From positions 25,370,001 through 25,434,000 of the forward strand of contig NC_084927.1 in the NCBI RefSeq assembly GCF_958298935.1: a DNA stretch of 64,000 bases. Direction: 5' to 3'. Positions 1 to 11,457 of the stretch are shown one piece after another. Made by a program: the position numbers and the translations under genes. The notes below the pieces were generated by a model that searched no databases, was not told the DNA's origin, and worked only from the letters and a program-made list of their open reading frames with translations. How positions within the stretch are numbered: the stretch's first letter is position 1; each line of letters opens with the position of its first letter. The stretch is from Phragmites australis (lineage: Eukaryota > Streptophyta > Magnoliopsida > Poales > Poaceae).

Positions 1-635
1 AAATGGTTTTAAAAATCCGTATGTGACAATTAACGTAGATGGATTTAAACAAATATCGTATGTGACTTTTACTTATGCACATATAGTTAGAAAATCCGTA
101 TGTTTGTAAGTATATTACAGACACTTTTGCAGAAGCGAAACTTATATCCATCTATGATAAGCTTTAAAATCTATCTGTAACAACCGTTCTGGGGTATTGA
201 AAGGCAAATAACTAGGCGTTGTGTTTCACTCGAATTCATATTACCGCCCGAGCAACCCAAAACTTCCAAGCATCCTAGAGCCTGTCCAACTCATGCAGGC
301 ATGCAGTTCTCACACAGAGAAAAAAAGAATACGATACACCATTGTTTTACATTACGGTCCATTTTCTTGAGTATAGTCATTTTCCAATATAACTTCATTG
401 CTTAATACAGGTCTAGTCATTATGTTTATTTTTCATGTTATCCCATAATTTTAGTGCTGAAACTGCTAATTGGTGCTGTGTGTCTTTAATAGTGCAACTT
501 TGGTCCGTTTTTCCTCTTAATTTATCTCTTAGTAGTATGTTTTGTTTCCTTAGCCTGTATGCATGGTCGGTCTTGTATCGTGAAACAGTAGGTTTCACTT
601 GTGGGTTTATTCTTAGCGAGAGTTCATTCAGAGAA
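1..635. other. AT-rich flank, no gene recognised
   Basis: No coding region with a recognisable family motif is seen on either strand. A short motif reading roughly atccgtatgt recurs three times in the first 110 bases, which suggests a repeat edge. The longest open frames here are AT-rich and match nothing I know. Confidence 0.4.
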
Positions 636-1332
636 CTATTGGAGGAGGATTTTTTTATATTTTTTTCTAAATTTTTCAAGATTACATATCCGTTTAAAAA
701 ATAATGAAGCCTACCTATAATCGTCTGTTCAAGGGAGAGAATAAGATCTCGACCGTTGAACGGGCAACACCTTGTAGGCCTCGGCTGGCAATGCATTTAA
801 TAATTAGGGAGAGAAAGGTCACCGCTCAGCAGACGAGACCTTCGTCTCGCCCGTTCAACAAGCGATGCCTTCATTCGATTTAATTCAACTGCAAAACTAT
901 TTGTATAATTAGTTTTTAATAGGGTTTGTATTCGGTAAATTGAAAAATATTACACATTAATTTTCTCAAATTTTTTTATTTAGTTGGTGTAAAAGTGTGT
1001 GGAATTTTTTGTACGAAGTGACTTTGTGATAATACAAAATCTAATTTATCGAACAATAGTAGTTATGAAGCACAAGTATCACATAACCCAACATGAAGTT
1101 TACATACGCTGATAAACATTACATGGGATATGGGGTTTTTCATCGCTGCACAAATGTACCATAACCGTAAAGAGATGAAAACAAACGTTGGCATGTACGG
1201 TACGCATAAAGACTAACCTAATAGCGTGCCGCCGCTAAACCTAACATATTTTAGGGAATGAAAATAGATTGAGATACAATAGATACTCTTTACTGAATGT
1301 ACCTAGGATATTTGCCCTTTCTTAGGGCATCG

Positions 1333-1351
1333 CCCCCCCCCCCCCCCCCCC
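1333..1351. repeat. C19 homopolymer
   Basis: Nineteen consecutive cytosines follow 'gcatcg'. This is a length-unstable tract inside the MULE-type element and its stated length may be an assembly artefact. Confidence 0.9.
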
Positions 1352-3427
1352 GTCTGCCTGCCTTAGCGCGATGGGCCCTCTCCCGCTTCCTTTCCCTCTC
1401 TACTTCACGTGCTTGAGCCACGACGCGCTCCTTCACGGTATGCCTGATGCGCTCCTCCTTCAGCCGCTTCATTCATATTTCCTCCTGATGTTGCTCATAA
1501 TCGCAGCGTTGGTAAGCTTCCCTCCTCCACCGCATCTCCATATCCACCCACCATTTCTGATGCTCATTTTGCTCCATGTTGAGCCATTGCATGAAATCGC
1601 AGATAGGTGGAGGAGACTGGAAAAAGAAACAAGAGGGGAGATTAGTAAAAGAGTGCATGAAATCATGTGGAAAGTGTCACATGGGTGATCTATGTCGCTA
1701 TACTGGTGGGTACTCATATGGTCAATGTCGAGACTTGTCGTACTAGTAGTTGGCACACATGAAAAAGCATAGGCCATATGTATAGGATATGTCATGGGAC
1801 TTGCGAAGCCTACAATGGTCGTCACAGAAGCACATCGGAGGTTCGACCCCTTGAGGGATGAAAATCCCCTAATATTTCATAGGTGGGCTTGGTGGAGCTG
1901 AGGAAGACATTGCAGTTAAGAGAGCTAAGGAAAGAGTAGCCTATCCACGGATGAGGGTGGGGTTATTTATAATGGATTGGGGCTGGTGCATGGACTGAGT
2001 GCACGGGCTTGGCTGGGGGCTAGAGCATATAATTCTCTGTGAAAGCTGAAAAAGTTGTGGCATTGATGCTTGGCAGAGATTTTCTGAGGAAGCTGTTGCT
2101 CGGTGTGGTCATTTCATTCTGCAAAAGGCCAACAAGTAGTTATTATTGCCTCTTAATGTAAGATAGGGAATCCAATGAAATCATTGGTCTTAGAAAAAAA
2201 ACGTATTGGTAGAATGATAACCCTGTCATTTTATTAAAGAAAGTAAAGTACATCACATATAACGGTCATCGTAAGCATTTATTACTTGTATGTGGCTACA
2301 GTACGTAAGGCAATATACACCGACTCGTACCCTACTAGTACACAATCTTCGACAAGATACAATGGCATGTAGTACTCCATCGCTAAACGAGGCATGGCTT
2401 ATGGAAAGACAGATTATCGGGTGCAAGAAAGTATCTACTGGGTTGGTGGAAAAGATGGAGGTTTCTCATCCAGATATTCCCAGCAGATCTTTTGGAAGTT
2501 GCATCCATGGGGGTAGGGCTTACTGCACACATACCCTTATGCCACTCCATGTACCACAAGCCCCGACATAGCCAAAAGGCTGCACATGCATTGTGGAGGA
2601 ACCTGCATGTTGTCGTGTGTAGTGAGGTACTTATCCCACCACTCTTCATTGAGTTCCTGTAGCCTTATCTTCGGCCGTTCAACATCTGCTCGCCTCATTG
2701 CCGCAGCCTCATCGTAGTCATAGTTGATGTTTGTGTACTCTTCTTCGTTCGCGTATCATTCGTACTTGCACCTGAGCTTGTCATATTGTTGGAGGAAAAC
2801 AGATGAATTAGATGAAATTCGTAGCATGATAGGATGTCATGCACACCTAGCCCACATCAAAACCAAGTGACCATGGCAAGCAGGAATGATTTCAGGCTTG
2901 CTATTTTACCACAGTCACACTGTGGCATGCGTGTATTGTGCACTTCTATGTCCAACTCTAGCTTCCTCTTCTCCTGATCTGGGTCTTCATTTCTCCTTCG
3001 CTCTTAATCCTCATGCTTGAATCTGTCATGGATGTCACGCCATAACTCGGAAGGGCCCATCTTGCCCTTACCCTTGTTAGACCCACACCCGGACGCTATG
3101 AAAGGGATTGCGTTGGACTGTGTTAGAAATGAAGTAGTCATGGTTGGGTCACCCTTATATACAGAAGTGGGGGATACTGCAAGGAACTGTTCGAGGGAGA
3201 GTTATTGCGATACTAGGGTGGGTCTTAGGGTGATCCCGTCGTAACGTCCGAGGACTAACTGCAGCTCAACGATCTTAAGGCCTTCGCCATGTTCTGGATA
3301 ATCTAGCCAAACAACGCGCTCATCTCAGCCCTGGGGACCTCACTCCCATTGTCGAGCCGCAGTCTCGATGCATGTTCCTCGACATCAATCTGGCGTAGTA
3401 TGTCCCTATGCAAAGATATACTTCATT

Positions 3428-4617
3428 TCACTTCACAATTTTTAAGTTAACAGTTGAGATAAATGATGAATCGCGTAGGGTTATTCGTACCTCAAGCGAA
3501 CGAACCTGGTCGATGTGCGTAGGGTACGTGTCGTGCACGTCCGCCACATGCCATTGAAACTCGGCTGGTGTGTACGTCACTCGGACCCGCGTCCGACGCA
3601 CGAACCACGAGAGGTACTCCATGTACACCTCCTCCGAGTGTGGTTGCTCCTCATCCACGACGTGCTCGACAGCTATGTCACATTCTTCAACCCATCTCTG
3701 CACACACAACGCAAATGCGCTAGTGGAATGAATAAGCCCCCTCCGTGTCAACCTACAGAAACATAAGTCCGTGAATAGAAGGTGTACATGTGGGTCGTAT
3801 AAAAATGTAATTTCAATGTTATGCACATGTGTATGTTGATAGGCACTGACCTAGTCAACGGTAGTGGCCACGGTTGAAACTTTCCAAACTGCCGCATCAT
3901 GCGATGCGGTGAGTACTCCTTGATGCAGATGTCGAAGATGAGGGCGCGAGTCGTGAGCTAGTACTCCTGGTCACGTAGGCAGAGCACCGAAAGTCCAAAC
4001 GGAGTGCGTCAAAATACCTCATACGGCCACCAGTGCACACAGTCCACCGAGCTCATCGAACTGGGGAACAAAGTTAGGGTACGAGCGGTGTGTCTTCATG
4101 CTGGACCAACTCGGCTGTACAAACTAACTAAGTTAGACCGGTCTGCCTCATCAGTCGGTTCAGTCGAATAATCCGATGAATATGCACCATCCGGATCGAC
4201 ATCTTCATCATACTCTTCCTCATCACCCTCCTCCTCCACGTATGCTTCACCCTACGTCTTCCCAACTGTCTCCTTATTCTTCTATTGCACAAGCAACATA
4301 GGAGGCCAACCTCTGTGCACAACATCATGCAGGTACCTCTTCCACAATTCATCTTCCCAGAGCAAGAACACCTCACAGTACACACCTTCTCTGCAATGAT
4401 TGCTGACAATGCTAATGGCCATCTCTTGAACCACGGGGTCTATTTTGAAACTCCGCATCAACCAGGCATACAAGTGTCCAATACTTTTATGCATTGGTCT
4501 GGATATACCCTTGTTTATTGACTTTAATACGGACAGTACTATCCCTTTCGGACCATATAAGATTTCACTGTCTTCATAAAAAAAATCTAAACTACCACAT
4601 ATCCACATACCTAGCAA
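3428..4617 (-). pseudogene. Plant mobile domain (PMD)-like protein remnant
   Basis: Read from high to low coordinates, the minus strand gives an unidentified 111-residue N-terminal piece (4282-4617). An acidic linker follows (EEYDEDVDPDGAYSSDYS, about 4150-4230). Then comes a block with the PMD hallmark order: a W-PYE segment, a C-D motif, LIFDI, and EYSPHRMMRQFGKFQPWP (about 3860-3950). After an intron-like break, a segment rich in aromatic and acidic residues (ORF 3428-3826, QRWVEECDIAVEHVVDEEQPH) matches the usual PMD C-terminal region. In-frame stops and frame changes show it is not functional as it stands. PMD proteins in plants are often transposon-borne, which fits its place between the TIRs. 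The PMD call rests on the remembered PHRVMRQFG signature. Confidence 0.6.
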
Positions 4618-5402
4618 CCATCGATAAAAACTATGACATTATTGCGACATAATAGAAAGAATCATATTAAAATACATCTACAATGCAAAATTCATTACAA
4701 GCATAGCCCAACATGTAATCTATACTGTAACAACATATTCCTGATTCGCTACATCAAACACATATATATCATGCATCTATCATATCAATTATGACTACAC
4801 TATATCTAAATCCTACATTTAATACCTAAAATATGTATAAATACTACTTCTAATTGCTAAAATATACGTATAAATATCATACAATTGCTAAACTAAATCT
4901 AACCCTAATTCTAAATCTAGATCTACATTTTATCCTACTTCTAGTGGCTATACTACCAAGTATGTAAAACAAAATCTAGATCTAATATCTAACCTATGTC
5001 AAAACCTAGTATTAGTTGCTATCCTACCGGGTTTATTAAAAAAAAGAGAAAAATTCATCTCTTTTCTCAGTAGGGCTTCGCCGCACAAATCTCCCTCCCT
5101 TCTCCTCCCTCTCCTCTCCTCTCTCAGCTGAATGTGTCAAATGAAGTACTAACGTCGACAGGACCAGCCCGGCCAGCCTAAATACTCAAAAGGTCTTGCC
5201 CGCTCAACGAGCGATACCTTTTGGGTGGGCCCGCACGGTGTCGCAGCCGAAGGTCAACGGTCGAGATCTTCCTCTCCTAGATTATTAAATGTGCTACCAG
5301 CTGGGGTCCATAAAGTGTCGCCCACTCAACAGGTTATTTTTTAAATGGATATGTAATCTTGAAAATTTTAAAATATATATATAAAAAAATTATCGATTGG
5401 AG

Positions 5403-7464
5403 TATGTATTAAACCTGGCCAGATTGGCCCAGCTGAAAGTACACTCGACCAAGCCCAGCAACAGTAGCTTGGGATTGGGCCGTGTCGTTGACCCTTCGTC
5501 TCGTTTGAAGGCACGAGCGAGCCCACAGCTCTATTGATTATTTTTCTCTAAAAAAAAACCCTATTGATTATTTGATTCTTGGAGTCGTACCATCCCACAC
5601 AGACATGCCACAAAGACATAATGTTTTGGCCATGTTTCCATCCAACATTTAAAACTTGACTATTAATATCTTTCATCATATGGATAGGGTAGTTTCATAA
5701 TATAATAACTGTTGTCGGAAATATAAAGCACATAGAAAATATTAATCAAACCTACACTTGAACACCTTGTTGTCTGAAATGTAAAGTATTTGTGACCAGA
5801 TAAAGTAAAATAAAAAAATTGTTGTAAATCCCTCTAAAAAAAGAATTATCATAAATGGCGTGGTAGAATTGCCATTCTGAATTAACAGCATGTAATATTG
5901 GCCAAATGACAAGTTTAACCAAATGAGGCTAACTTTTGCTTCCTAGGTAGGGTAGGAAACTAGGAATGCCAAACTTTTACCCGTCCTACTCATCAATCTT
6001 CATATCACAGAAGCTGCTAAGACCTTTTGTGTCTCTAAATTTGTTCTTAACCACAAATCTGGCAGTAAATTAACTTGAGCATCCTCGATAGGAGCTAAAC
6101 AGAGGCCCTTCGATTGAAGTTCCGACAGACCCTTTGCTCTTGAGTTGTACTCCAGATGATTACCTGGATGGTTCCAGCCTGAGAATAAGCCCTGCTTAGC
6201 CAGCCCTGAAGCATGTCAGAAAGTTGAAGCTGGTGCTGTCCACAGCATCTGGCCTACAACCAAATGACTTGAGTTATTTAGAGAAGATAAAATATCGAGC
6301 GACAGATCGCATTAACTAGTAAGGCGATGTATTTCCACTTTATAGATCAGAAAGCTGGATTTCTTATGTGAATTATCCAATTAGCATTACTGTAAATTGT
6401 AAAACAGCTACAAAGAAAGAAGACGCTTCCAATGCACGGAACCTAAGTACAGTAGAATTTCATTTGCAAAAAAAGAGCAAAGTCTATGGTTTGAGGAAAT
6501 AGACTGCAAATTTGCAATTGATACAAACTGTTACTGAAAGAATAGTAAACACGATACCAGAAATCGAAGGTTAAACATACAGACAGGTGACAGGTCAAAT
6601 GCAGTCAGCTGCTCTTCAATCCAAACTTCCCTTCTTTGGAGGAAGTCAAAACTGAATGATCCTTTTCAACCGCGGAATACAAATATTCAAAAAGATGAAA
6701 CCATCAAAAGACAGAACTGATAAAGCATATGAAACACAAAGCAAAAAATTTGTGTACCTGGTCCAAGTTTCCATCCTCTGACAAGATGAAAATATCAGCA
6801 GTCAATAAAATGTGTTAGTTCATATTCCAAAAGGATGAGTGCCACATGAATCCTTTTCAGTTTATATTGAACCTTTCAAGATGATATAACCTTTAACAAA
6901 TCTTGAAAAAAGTTGAAACAGTCCACAATCCTGTAATTTGGTGGCTAAGCTTGTTCCAGCAAGATCGTCACCAATTTCCTGACCTGTTCTGTTTAGCCCC
7001 TACCTAGCACATGCTTCATTAGATTTCACATGCTGTGAGGTTAATTTAGCTCAATTCAGACGTCAGAGCACTTGTGTGCGAGAAGTGTGGATAACAGCAT
7101 AAAAGACAATACATCAAGTGTAGCCTGCCTATATGTCCAGCTTGATAGTTCACCCTCATAACAAAGTTCTTTCATTTAAGTATTTGTATGAAATAGAATC
7201 TCAAGTTCAAGTCGAAAAGGTTTTGTTTTTGCCTTATTTTGCTTTTATACAACCACTGTTTCCCCACTCTTGTTACTTTATATGCTGAATAAATTTACGA
7301 TCGAAATAGCGGCATGCCATTATATGTAATTCAGTTATTCGTAAGAATATACAATTTATTCAGCTGATAGCTCCACCATGCTTCTGTGCAAAATGTTTAT
7401 ATCAATGCTGCCTTATGGCAATTCTGGATGTGGCATTACTTAACTGTGCTTTCACATTCAATAG
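5403..7464. other. Upstream region of the MADS exons; no MADS-domain exon seen
   Basis: This 2 kb interval lies between the MULE-type element and MADS exon 3. I looked on the plus strand for MADS exon 1 and for exon 2 (the linker region before FWQ) and found neither. Minus-strand text at about 6060-6250 looks weakly exon-like but cannot be assigned. If the gene is whole, this is part of a large early intron. If not, the gene is 5' truncated here. Confidence 0.4.
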
Positions 7465-9320
7465 TTCTGGCAAACGGAGGCAGCAAGCTTGAGACAACAG
7501 CTGCACAACTTGCAAGAAAATCATCGGTATGGCTAGAAAACTCTGCAAGTTTTACATATGTATGAATCAGAAAATTTGCCTAATGTGAAAAGATCAATAC
7601 AGGAATTGTCAGCATGAGCACAAGTGCACAACTTCTGAGTTCGGTAGCTCTCAAGGAAATCCTTCCTGATGTTTGTTTAAAAATAATACAGAAATTCAAA
7701 ACACAACAGAATAAGACCAACAGATACTACAATATTCAGCATGCAAAAATAGTCAGTTTACGGCTGAATGTGCAATCAAAAGCTCATAGTCTTGTTTATA
7801 AAGGTAAAACTACAACCTGAAGAGATAACTAAGAATCAAATGTACCATGATACAGATCATCCTTAAGTCTTGGTAACGCAATCTAAGGATTGTGGGGTAA
7901 CAAACCACCATCCAATTTGTGCAGAGTGTAAGAATTAGTAAAACTCATAGTCTCGTTTATAAAGGTAAAAACTAGGCCCTGAAGAGACAATCAAGAACCA
8001 AATGCACCATGATACAGACTATCCAGGTCTTGGTGAGGAAATCTAAGGACTCTAGGTCAACAAGAACACCTCCAGCACCAAAGTTGTGCACAGTGTATGA
8101 ATTAGTAAAACAATAGATAAGCATGAATTTAGCTCTCAAAAAAAAGATAAGAATGAATTTAGCATACAAGATGCATAAGCATGCAATACCTAAATTTAAG
8201 GTGATATATACTGGTATACTGACTCCATAGGGTAATCCTTTATGTATGCAGACATCAGTTTTCACAAACAAAAGAAATGTAAAAGGATGTAAAAGATTTA
8301 TGAAATTCATATGCCAAACAATGAATAAGTCAAAAACTGTACCTTTAGTCATTTAGCATTTATGCATCCTGATTAACATCCAAAGAAGCAGATACACACC
8401 AAAGGAACGATATTATCATCTGTTCTTTTACCTAGTAGTTTATTTAGAGCACTCTGATTTGTAATTGCTTTAGAGTTTAGTCCCAACCAATGCAGTACTA
8501 GTACACACATACCCACAGAAGCCATAACTACTACATTAAGATACATCAAACGATAACTAATAAAGCGGTTTGATTGACTGCAGGCAGTTGATGGGACAAG
8601 ATCTTTCTGGATTGGGCGTCAAGGAACTTCAAAATCTAGAAAATAAGCTAGAAACGAGCCTACGTTGCATCCGGACAAAAAAGGTAAACATTCTAACCAT
8701 TTTTTCCTTTACCAGATTGCCTCATCCAAGAATACAACTGAGGATCACGATAATTATTTTCAGGACCAACTCTTGGTTGATGAAATTCACGAACTGAATC
8801 AAAAGGTTCTGGAAAAATCTGTTATTATATTACTACGAAATATGATGTCTATCAGTGGATTTCAGCAAGCTGACTCTGTACTGGTTCATTTGCAGGGAAG
8901 TCTCATCCAACAAGACAGCATGGAACTATACAAAAAGGTCAACCTGATTCGTCAGGAAAATGTCGAGTTATACAAGAAGGTATTTGATAAATCGTGAAAG
9001 ATGATCTCGCAGGATATATGCCCCATCAAATAATTGACTACGATTTATTCTATGCTCAGCTCTACGAGAAAGAAACAGCAAATGAAGTCATCCGAGATTC
9101 AACAACTCCATACAACTTTGCGGTTGTCGAGAATGCCAACATTCCTGTTCATCTTGAACTTAATACTCCACCGCAAGAAAACGATGTTGAGCAAACTGCA
9201 CCTCCTAAACTAGGGTAACCCTTCTTTTTCTGGATAGGACCTATTGACTCCGTTCTCAGTTCTTTAGTGGTATTTCATTTATGATTGACTGAAACTTGCA
9301 GGTTACAGCTAAATCCATGA
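7465..9320 (+). CDS. MIKC MADS-box gene, AGL17 clade, exons 3-8 (K-box and C-terminus; 5' part not found)
   Basis: Six exons with canonical GT-AG junctions: 7465-7526 (62 bp), 8584-8683 (100), 8764-8805 (42), 8896-8979 (84), 9060-9214 (155) and 9302-9320 (19). The 62, 100 and 42 bp sizes are classic MIKC K-domain exons. They splice in frame to 153 codons plus TGA. The K-box reads [20 protein letters not shown], then [20 protein letters not shown], then [19 protein letters not shown]. The C-terminus has the clade motifs [10 protein letters not shown] and PKLGLQLNP. This matches the miR444-regulated AGL17-clade regulators of grasses (OsMADS23/27/57 group), which act as DNA-binding dimers. The DNA-binding MADS domain and exon 2 are not visible within 7.4 kb upstream, so this is either the 3' half of a gene with a very long first intron or a truncated copy. 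No stops or frameshifts occur in the exons present. Confidence 0.85.
7479..7505 (+). promoter_or_regulatory. miR444 target site in MADS exon 3
   Basis: Bases 7479-7499 are, as I remember the rice sequences, perfectly complementary to one miR444 isoform (miR444b.1 register). Bases 7485-7505 are complementary with one mismatch to the second register (miR444.2). The site lies in the LRQQL coding segment of the K-box, the position known for this family. Cleavage here would down-regulate the sense transcript. Confidence 0.8.
7785..8108. repeat. Tandem duplication, period about 161 bp
   Basis: The unit from 'catagtcttgtttataaagg' at 7785 recurs at 7946 as 'catagtctcgtttataaagg' and remains alignable to about 8108 (caccatgatacaga, aatctaagga, gaattagtaaaac). 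It lies in the MADS intron between exons 3 and 4, the same interval the antisense precursor must splice out. Confidence 0.75.
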
Positions 9321-10746
9321 AGACATGCGGTATGGAATTGCTTATGTTCTCATTATTCTCAGAGGCTGCAACTCAAAGTATCCAGAAATACGATTGATTG
9401 TAATGAGCCTAAACACAGCAAGACAGACAAAGTATGCATGCCATGGACGATTGACAATGGTAGTGTAAATCTATTTCAAATAAGATGCATTTTGTTGAAC
9501 AATGCAGCAAATGATTTGTCTTATAACTATTTGCCACGTTCTGCAAGCTTGTTCACCAACATGAGTACATGACAGCTACAATTCTACAAATGTTCATGCA
9601 AACTTATTGACAAAAAGATATAGCGTGTAAAGTGTATATCGGAAAAATTCAAGTACTGCTTTTTGTATATCGGAAAGATTCAAGTACTGCTTTTTCTGTC
9701 TTGAATGTTGTGTATGGCAGAAGAGCAGAAATGTCGTTTCAAGTTTATCCATACAGACATTCCAGAATAAAGAAAGTACCATAACAGGGATCAATATAAA
9801 TATATGGTTGTTCACTAATCATGTTTGAAATGTTCCAAAGGATAATAACACAAGACATTTAATTATTTACAAAGAAGATAATGGAAGCAACGAATTGTAC
9901 TATGACAAAACACAAGACAGCTACACAAGCTTAAGCTTATACAGGAAAATATTTGGCATATTCCAACGACTCAGAAAACTAAGCTTCTTACCTTAATGAT
10001 TTTATGAATATACTAGTAGTATAGCACAAAAAGATTTTATCCTGAATGGCTGAAGCTCGATAGCTAAACTAGTAGTATAGCACAAAATGATTTTATCCTG
10101 AATACCAAGACATGGGTCCCTGAATGGCCGAACCTCCAATTATACCTCTTAAATAACACATTTTGGAATGTGTGTAGACATGTAGTCAAACTTTCAATTG
10201 GTATATTTATGAATATTTAGAATTGGACTTGGACATATGGAAATGATATGCATGGATTTGTGTCGATAGGTACTTTCACGATGTTACAATTTTATTATGT
10301 TTTACAAATATATTGTGGCGGAAATTCGTGATCAAGTTTGTGTTTCAGAGACTTGGTCAATGTCCAAAACATCACTATGGTGAGAGCAATGAATTGGAGG
10401 AAGCATTTACGGTCACTGCTCAATTAAAAAGGAACTACCATACTCTATGACAACATCAACTTTTTCTAAAGTAAATAACTCCATTATAATCAAGTAATTG
10501 GGTGTCTACCGAATCCACATGGTTCTCAACAGCATTCACGAATGTAGACAAAGCGGCTCTAAACAAAGAGAAATTAAGCGGCCGCAATAGACACTTAGAT
10601 CTCTGGCAAATTTATAATGCCCTGAATTCAGAGTACCTCTACACAAATCATGTATATGTAAGCAAAGTGCAAAAACATTCAGGTCTTACACATAACAGTA
10701 ACATTTTTTTCAGGTATATAACAGGAATAGTAATAAAGTAACTTAA
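9321..10746. other. MADS 3' flank / antisense intron interval
   Basis: No coding region is recognised. Two small tandem repeats are visible: about 28 bp twice at 9645-9695 (tatcggaaagattcaagtac) and the 56-bp period at 10012-10105. It is the spacer between the two miR444 arms on the antisense strand. Confidence 0.5.
10012..10105. repeat. Short tandem duplication, period 56 bp
   Basis: The text actagtagtatagcacaaaa followed by gattttatcctgaat begins at 10012 and again at 10068. Only a few bases differ between copies. Confidence 0.75.
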
Positions 10747-10843
10747 GATTTTCTTGCAAGGTATGCAGTTGCTACCTCTAGCTTGCCGCCTCCACTTGCA
10801 GCAACTATTAGAAAAGGGAAGAGAAAAAAGTCGGGTTAGAATC

Positions 10844-11261
10844 TTCCAGCCTACTACTTGAACTGCAGTGACTGCAAATGCCATTATCACCAATAAATTG
10901 CAACATGACCCCAGCAGAGTGGTTTTCTTAGTACCAGACACCAATGTTTTGCTTAGCACATATAAATTTTCCACCAAAGGAAAATGCAGCTTTTTCCTTG
11001 AGGTTTTCAAACACGTTGCTATTCAACATAATGTAAAACTCAGAAATATTTCAATAAAAAACAATTATTTCCTAGGCCGCACAAGCAACAGAGAACATCT
11101 TTAAATGTACCCGCTCTAATGTCCGTTTCAATTATTTTCCAGAGGAACTTAGTTCTAATAGCAGATTGGTAGATTTCATCGGTATTTCTGCTGGGGTCAT
11201 ATTGCAATTTATTGGTTCTAATAGCGTTAGAAGTCACTGCAGTTCAAGTAGTAGAATGGAA
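10844..11261. repeat. Inverted repeat beside the miR444* arm
   Basis: The left arm (10844-10919: ctactacttgaactgcagtg ... tgaccccagcag) returns inverted at 11188-11261 (ctgctggggtcat ... cactgcagttcaagtagtag). The arms are about 75 bp, roughly 80-85% identical, and separated by about 270 bp. It could be a MITE or a locally formed inverted duplication. Its left arm begins about 45 bp beyond the miR444* arm, so the antisense primary transcript may contain it. Confidence 0.7.
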
Positions 11262-11344
11262 GCTACTCAGATAAGAGAACTCATGTGTAATTCTAAAACA
11301 GCAGAGAGCATACAATTCACCAAAGTAAACAAATTCAACTCGGT

Positions 11345-11441
11345 TGAACCAAAACAAAAACGCCTAACTATGAATCAGATAGAATGGGAAGAAATGACAA
11401 AGACTAAAACAAAAACGCCTAACTATGAACCAGATACCGTA
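11345..11441. repeat. Short direct repeat
   Basis: The segment aaaacaaaaacgcctaacta occurs twice about 58 bp apart, followed by tgaa-cagata in both copies. Confidence 0.65.
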
Positions 11442-11457
11442 GACTGATTTACATCGG

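Larger units (their letters stand above)
645..5393 (-). mobile_element. Mutator-like (MULE-type) element with long TIRs and 9-bp TSD
   Basis: The sequence at about 655-705 (core caagattacatatccgttt) returns in inverted orientation at about 5335-5393 (core aaatggatatgtaatcttg). The inverted match continues inward with indels: about 745-800 pairs with about 5270-5330 (shared catttaataat core). Flanking direct repeats are ctattggag (636-644) and cgattggag (5394-5402), 8 of 9 identical, the size expected for Mutator superfamily insertions. The interior is mainly readable on the minus strand and includes a decayed plant-mobile-domain gene. Minus-strand text at 2290-2650 also looks formerly coding (CNFQKICWEYLDEKPPS) but I do not recognise it. 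No MuDR transposase was found, so the superfamily call rests on TIR and TSD structure. Confidence 0.65.
7470..10801 (-). ncRNA. Candidate nat-miR444 precursor (antisense, split hairpin arms)
   Basis: Plus-strand bases 10747-10799 (gattttcttgcaag...) resemble the reverse complement of MADS exon 3 (7470-7522): about 43 of 53 positions are identical and collinear. On the minus strand the upstream arm (10801 to 10747) can therefore pair with the arm antisense to exon 3. Over the 30 nt covering the miRNA registers I count four G:U wobbles and two mismatches, and the loop-proximal 14 bp pair perfectly. The arms are 3.2 kb apart, so the hairpin needs removal of an antisense intron. Minus-strand acceptor-like text (aaaacttgcag) lies just before the downstream arm at about 7540. 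This is the layout described for nat-miR444 loci in rice, where the mature miRNA is in the 3' arm. Transcription and splicing are inferred. Confidence 0.7.

Noticed and set aside
6000..6260. Minus-strand exon-like text (SIEGPLFSSY-type reading)
   Set aside because: Could not be tied to any family or to a consistent exon chain; too weak to list as a gene.
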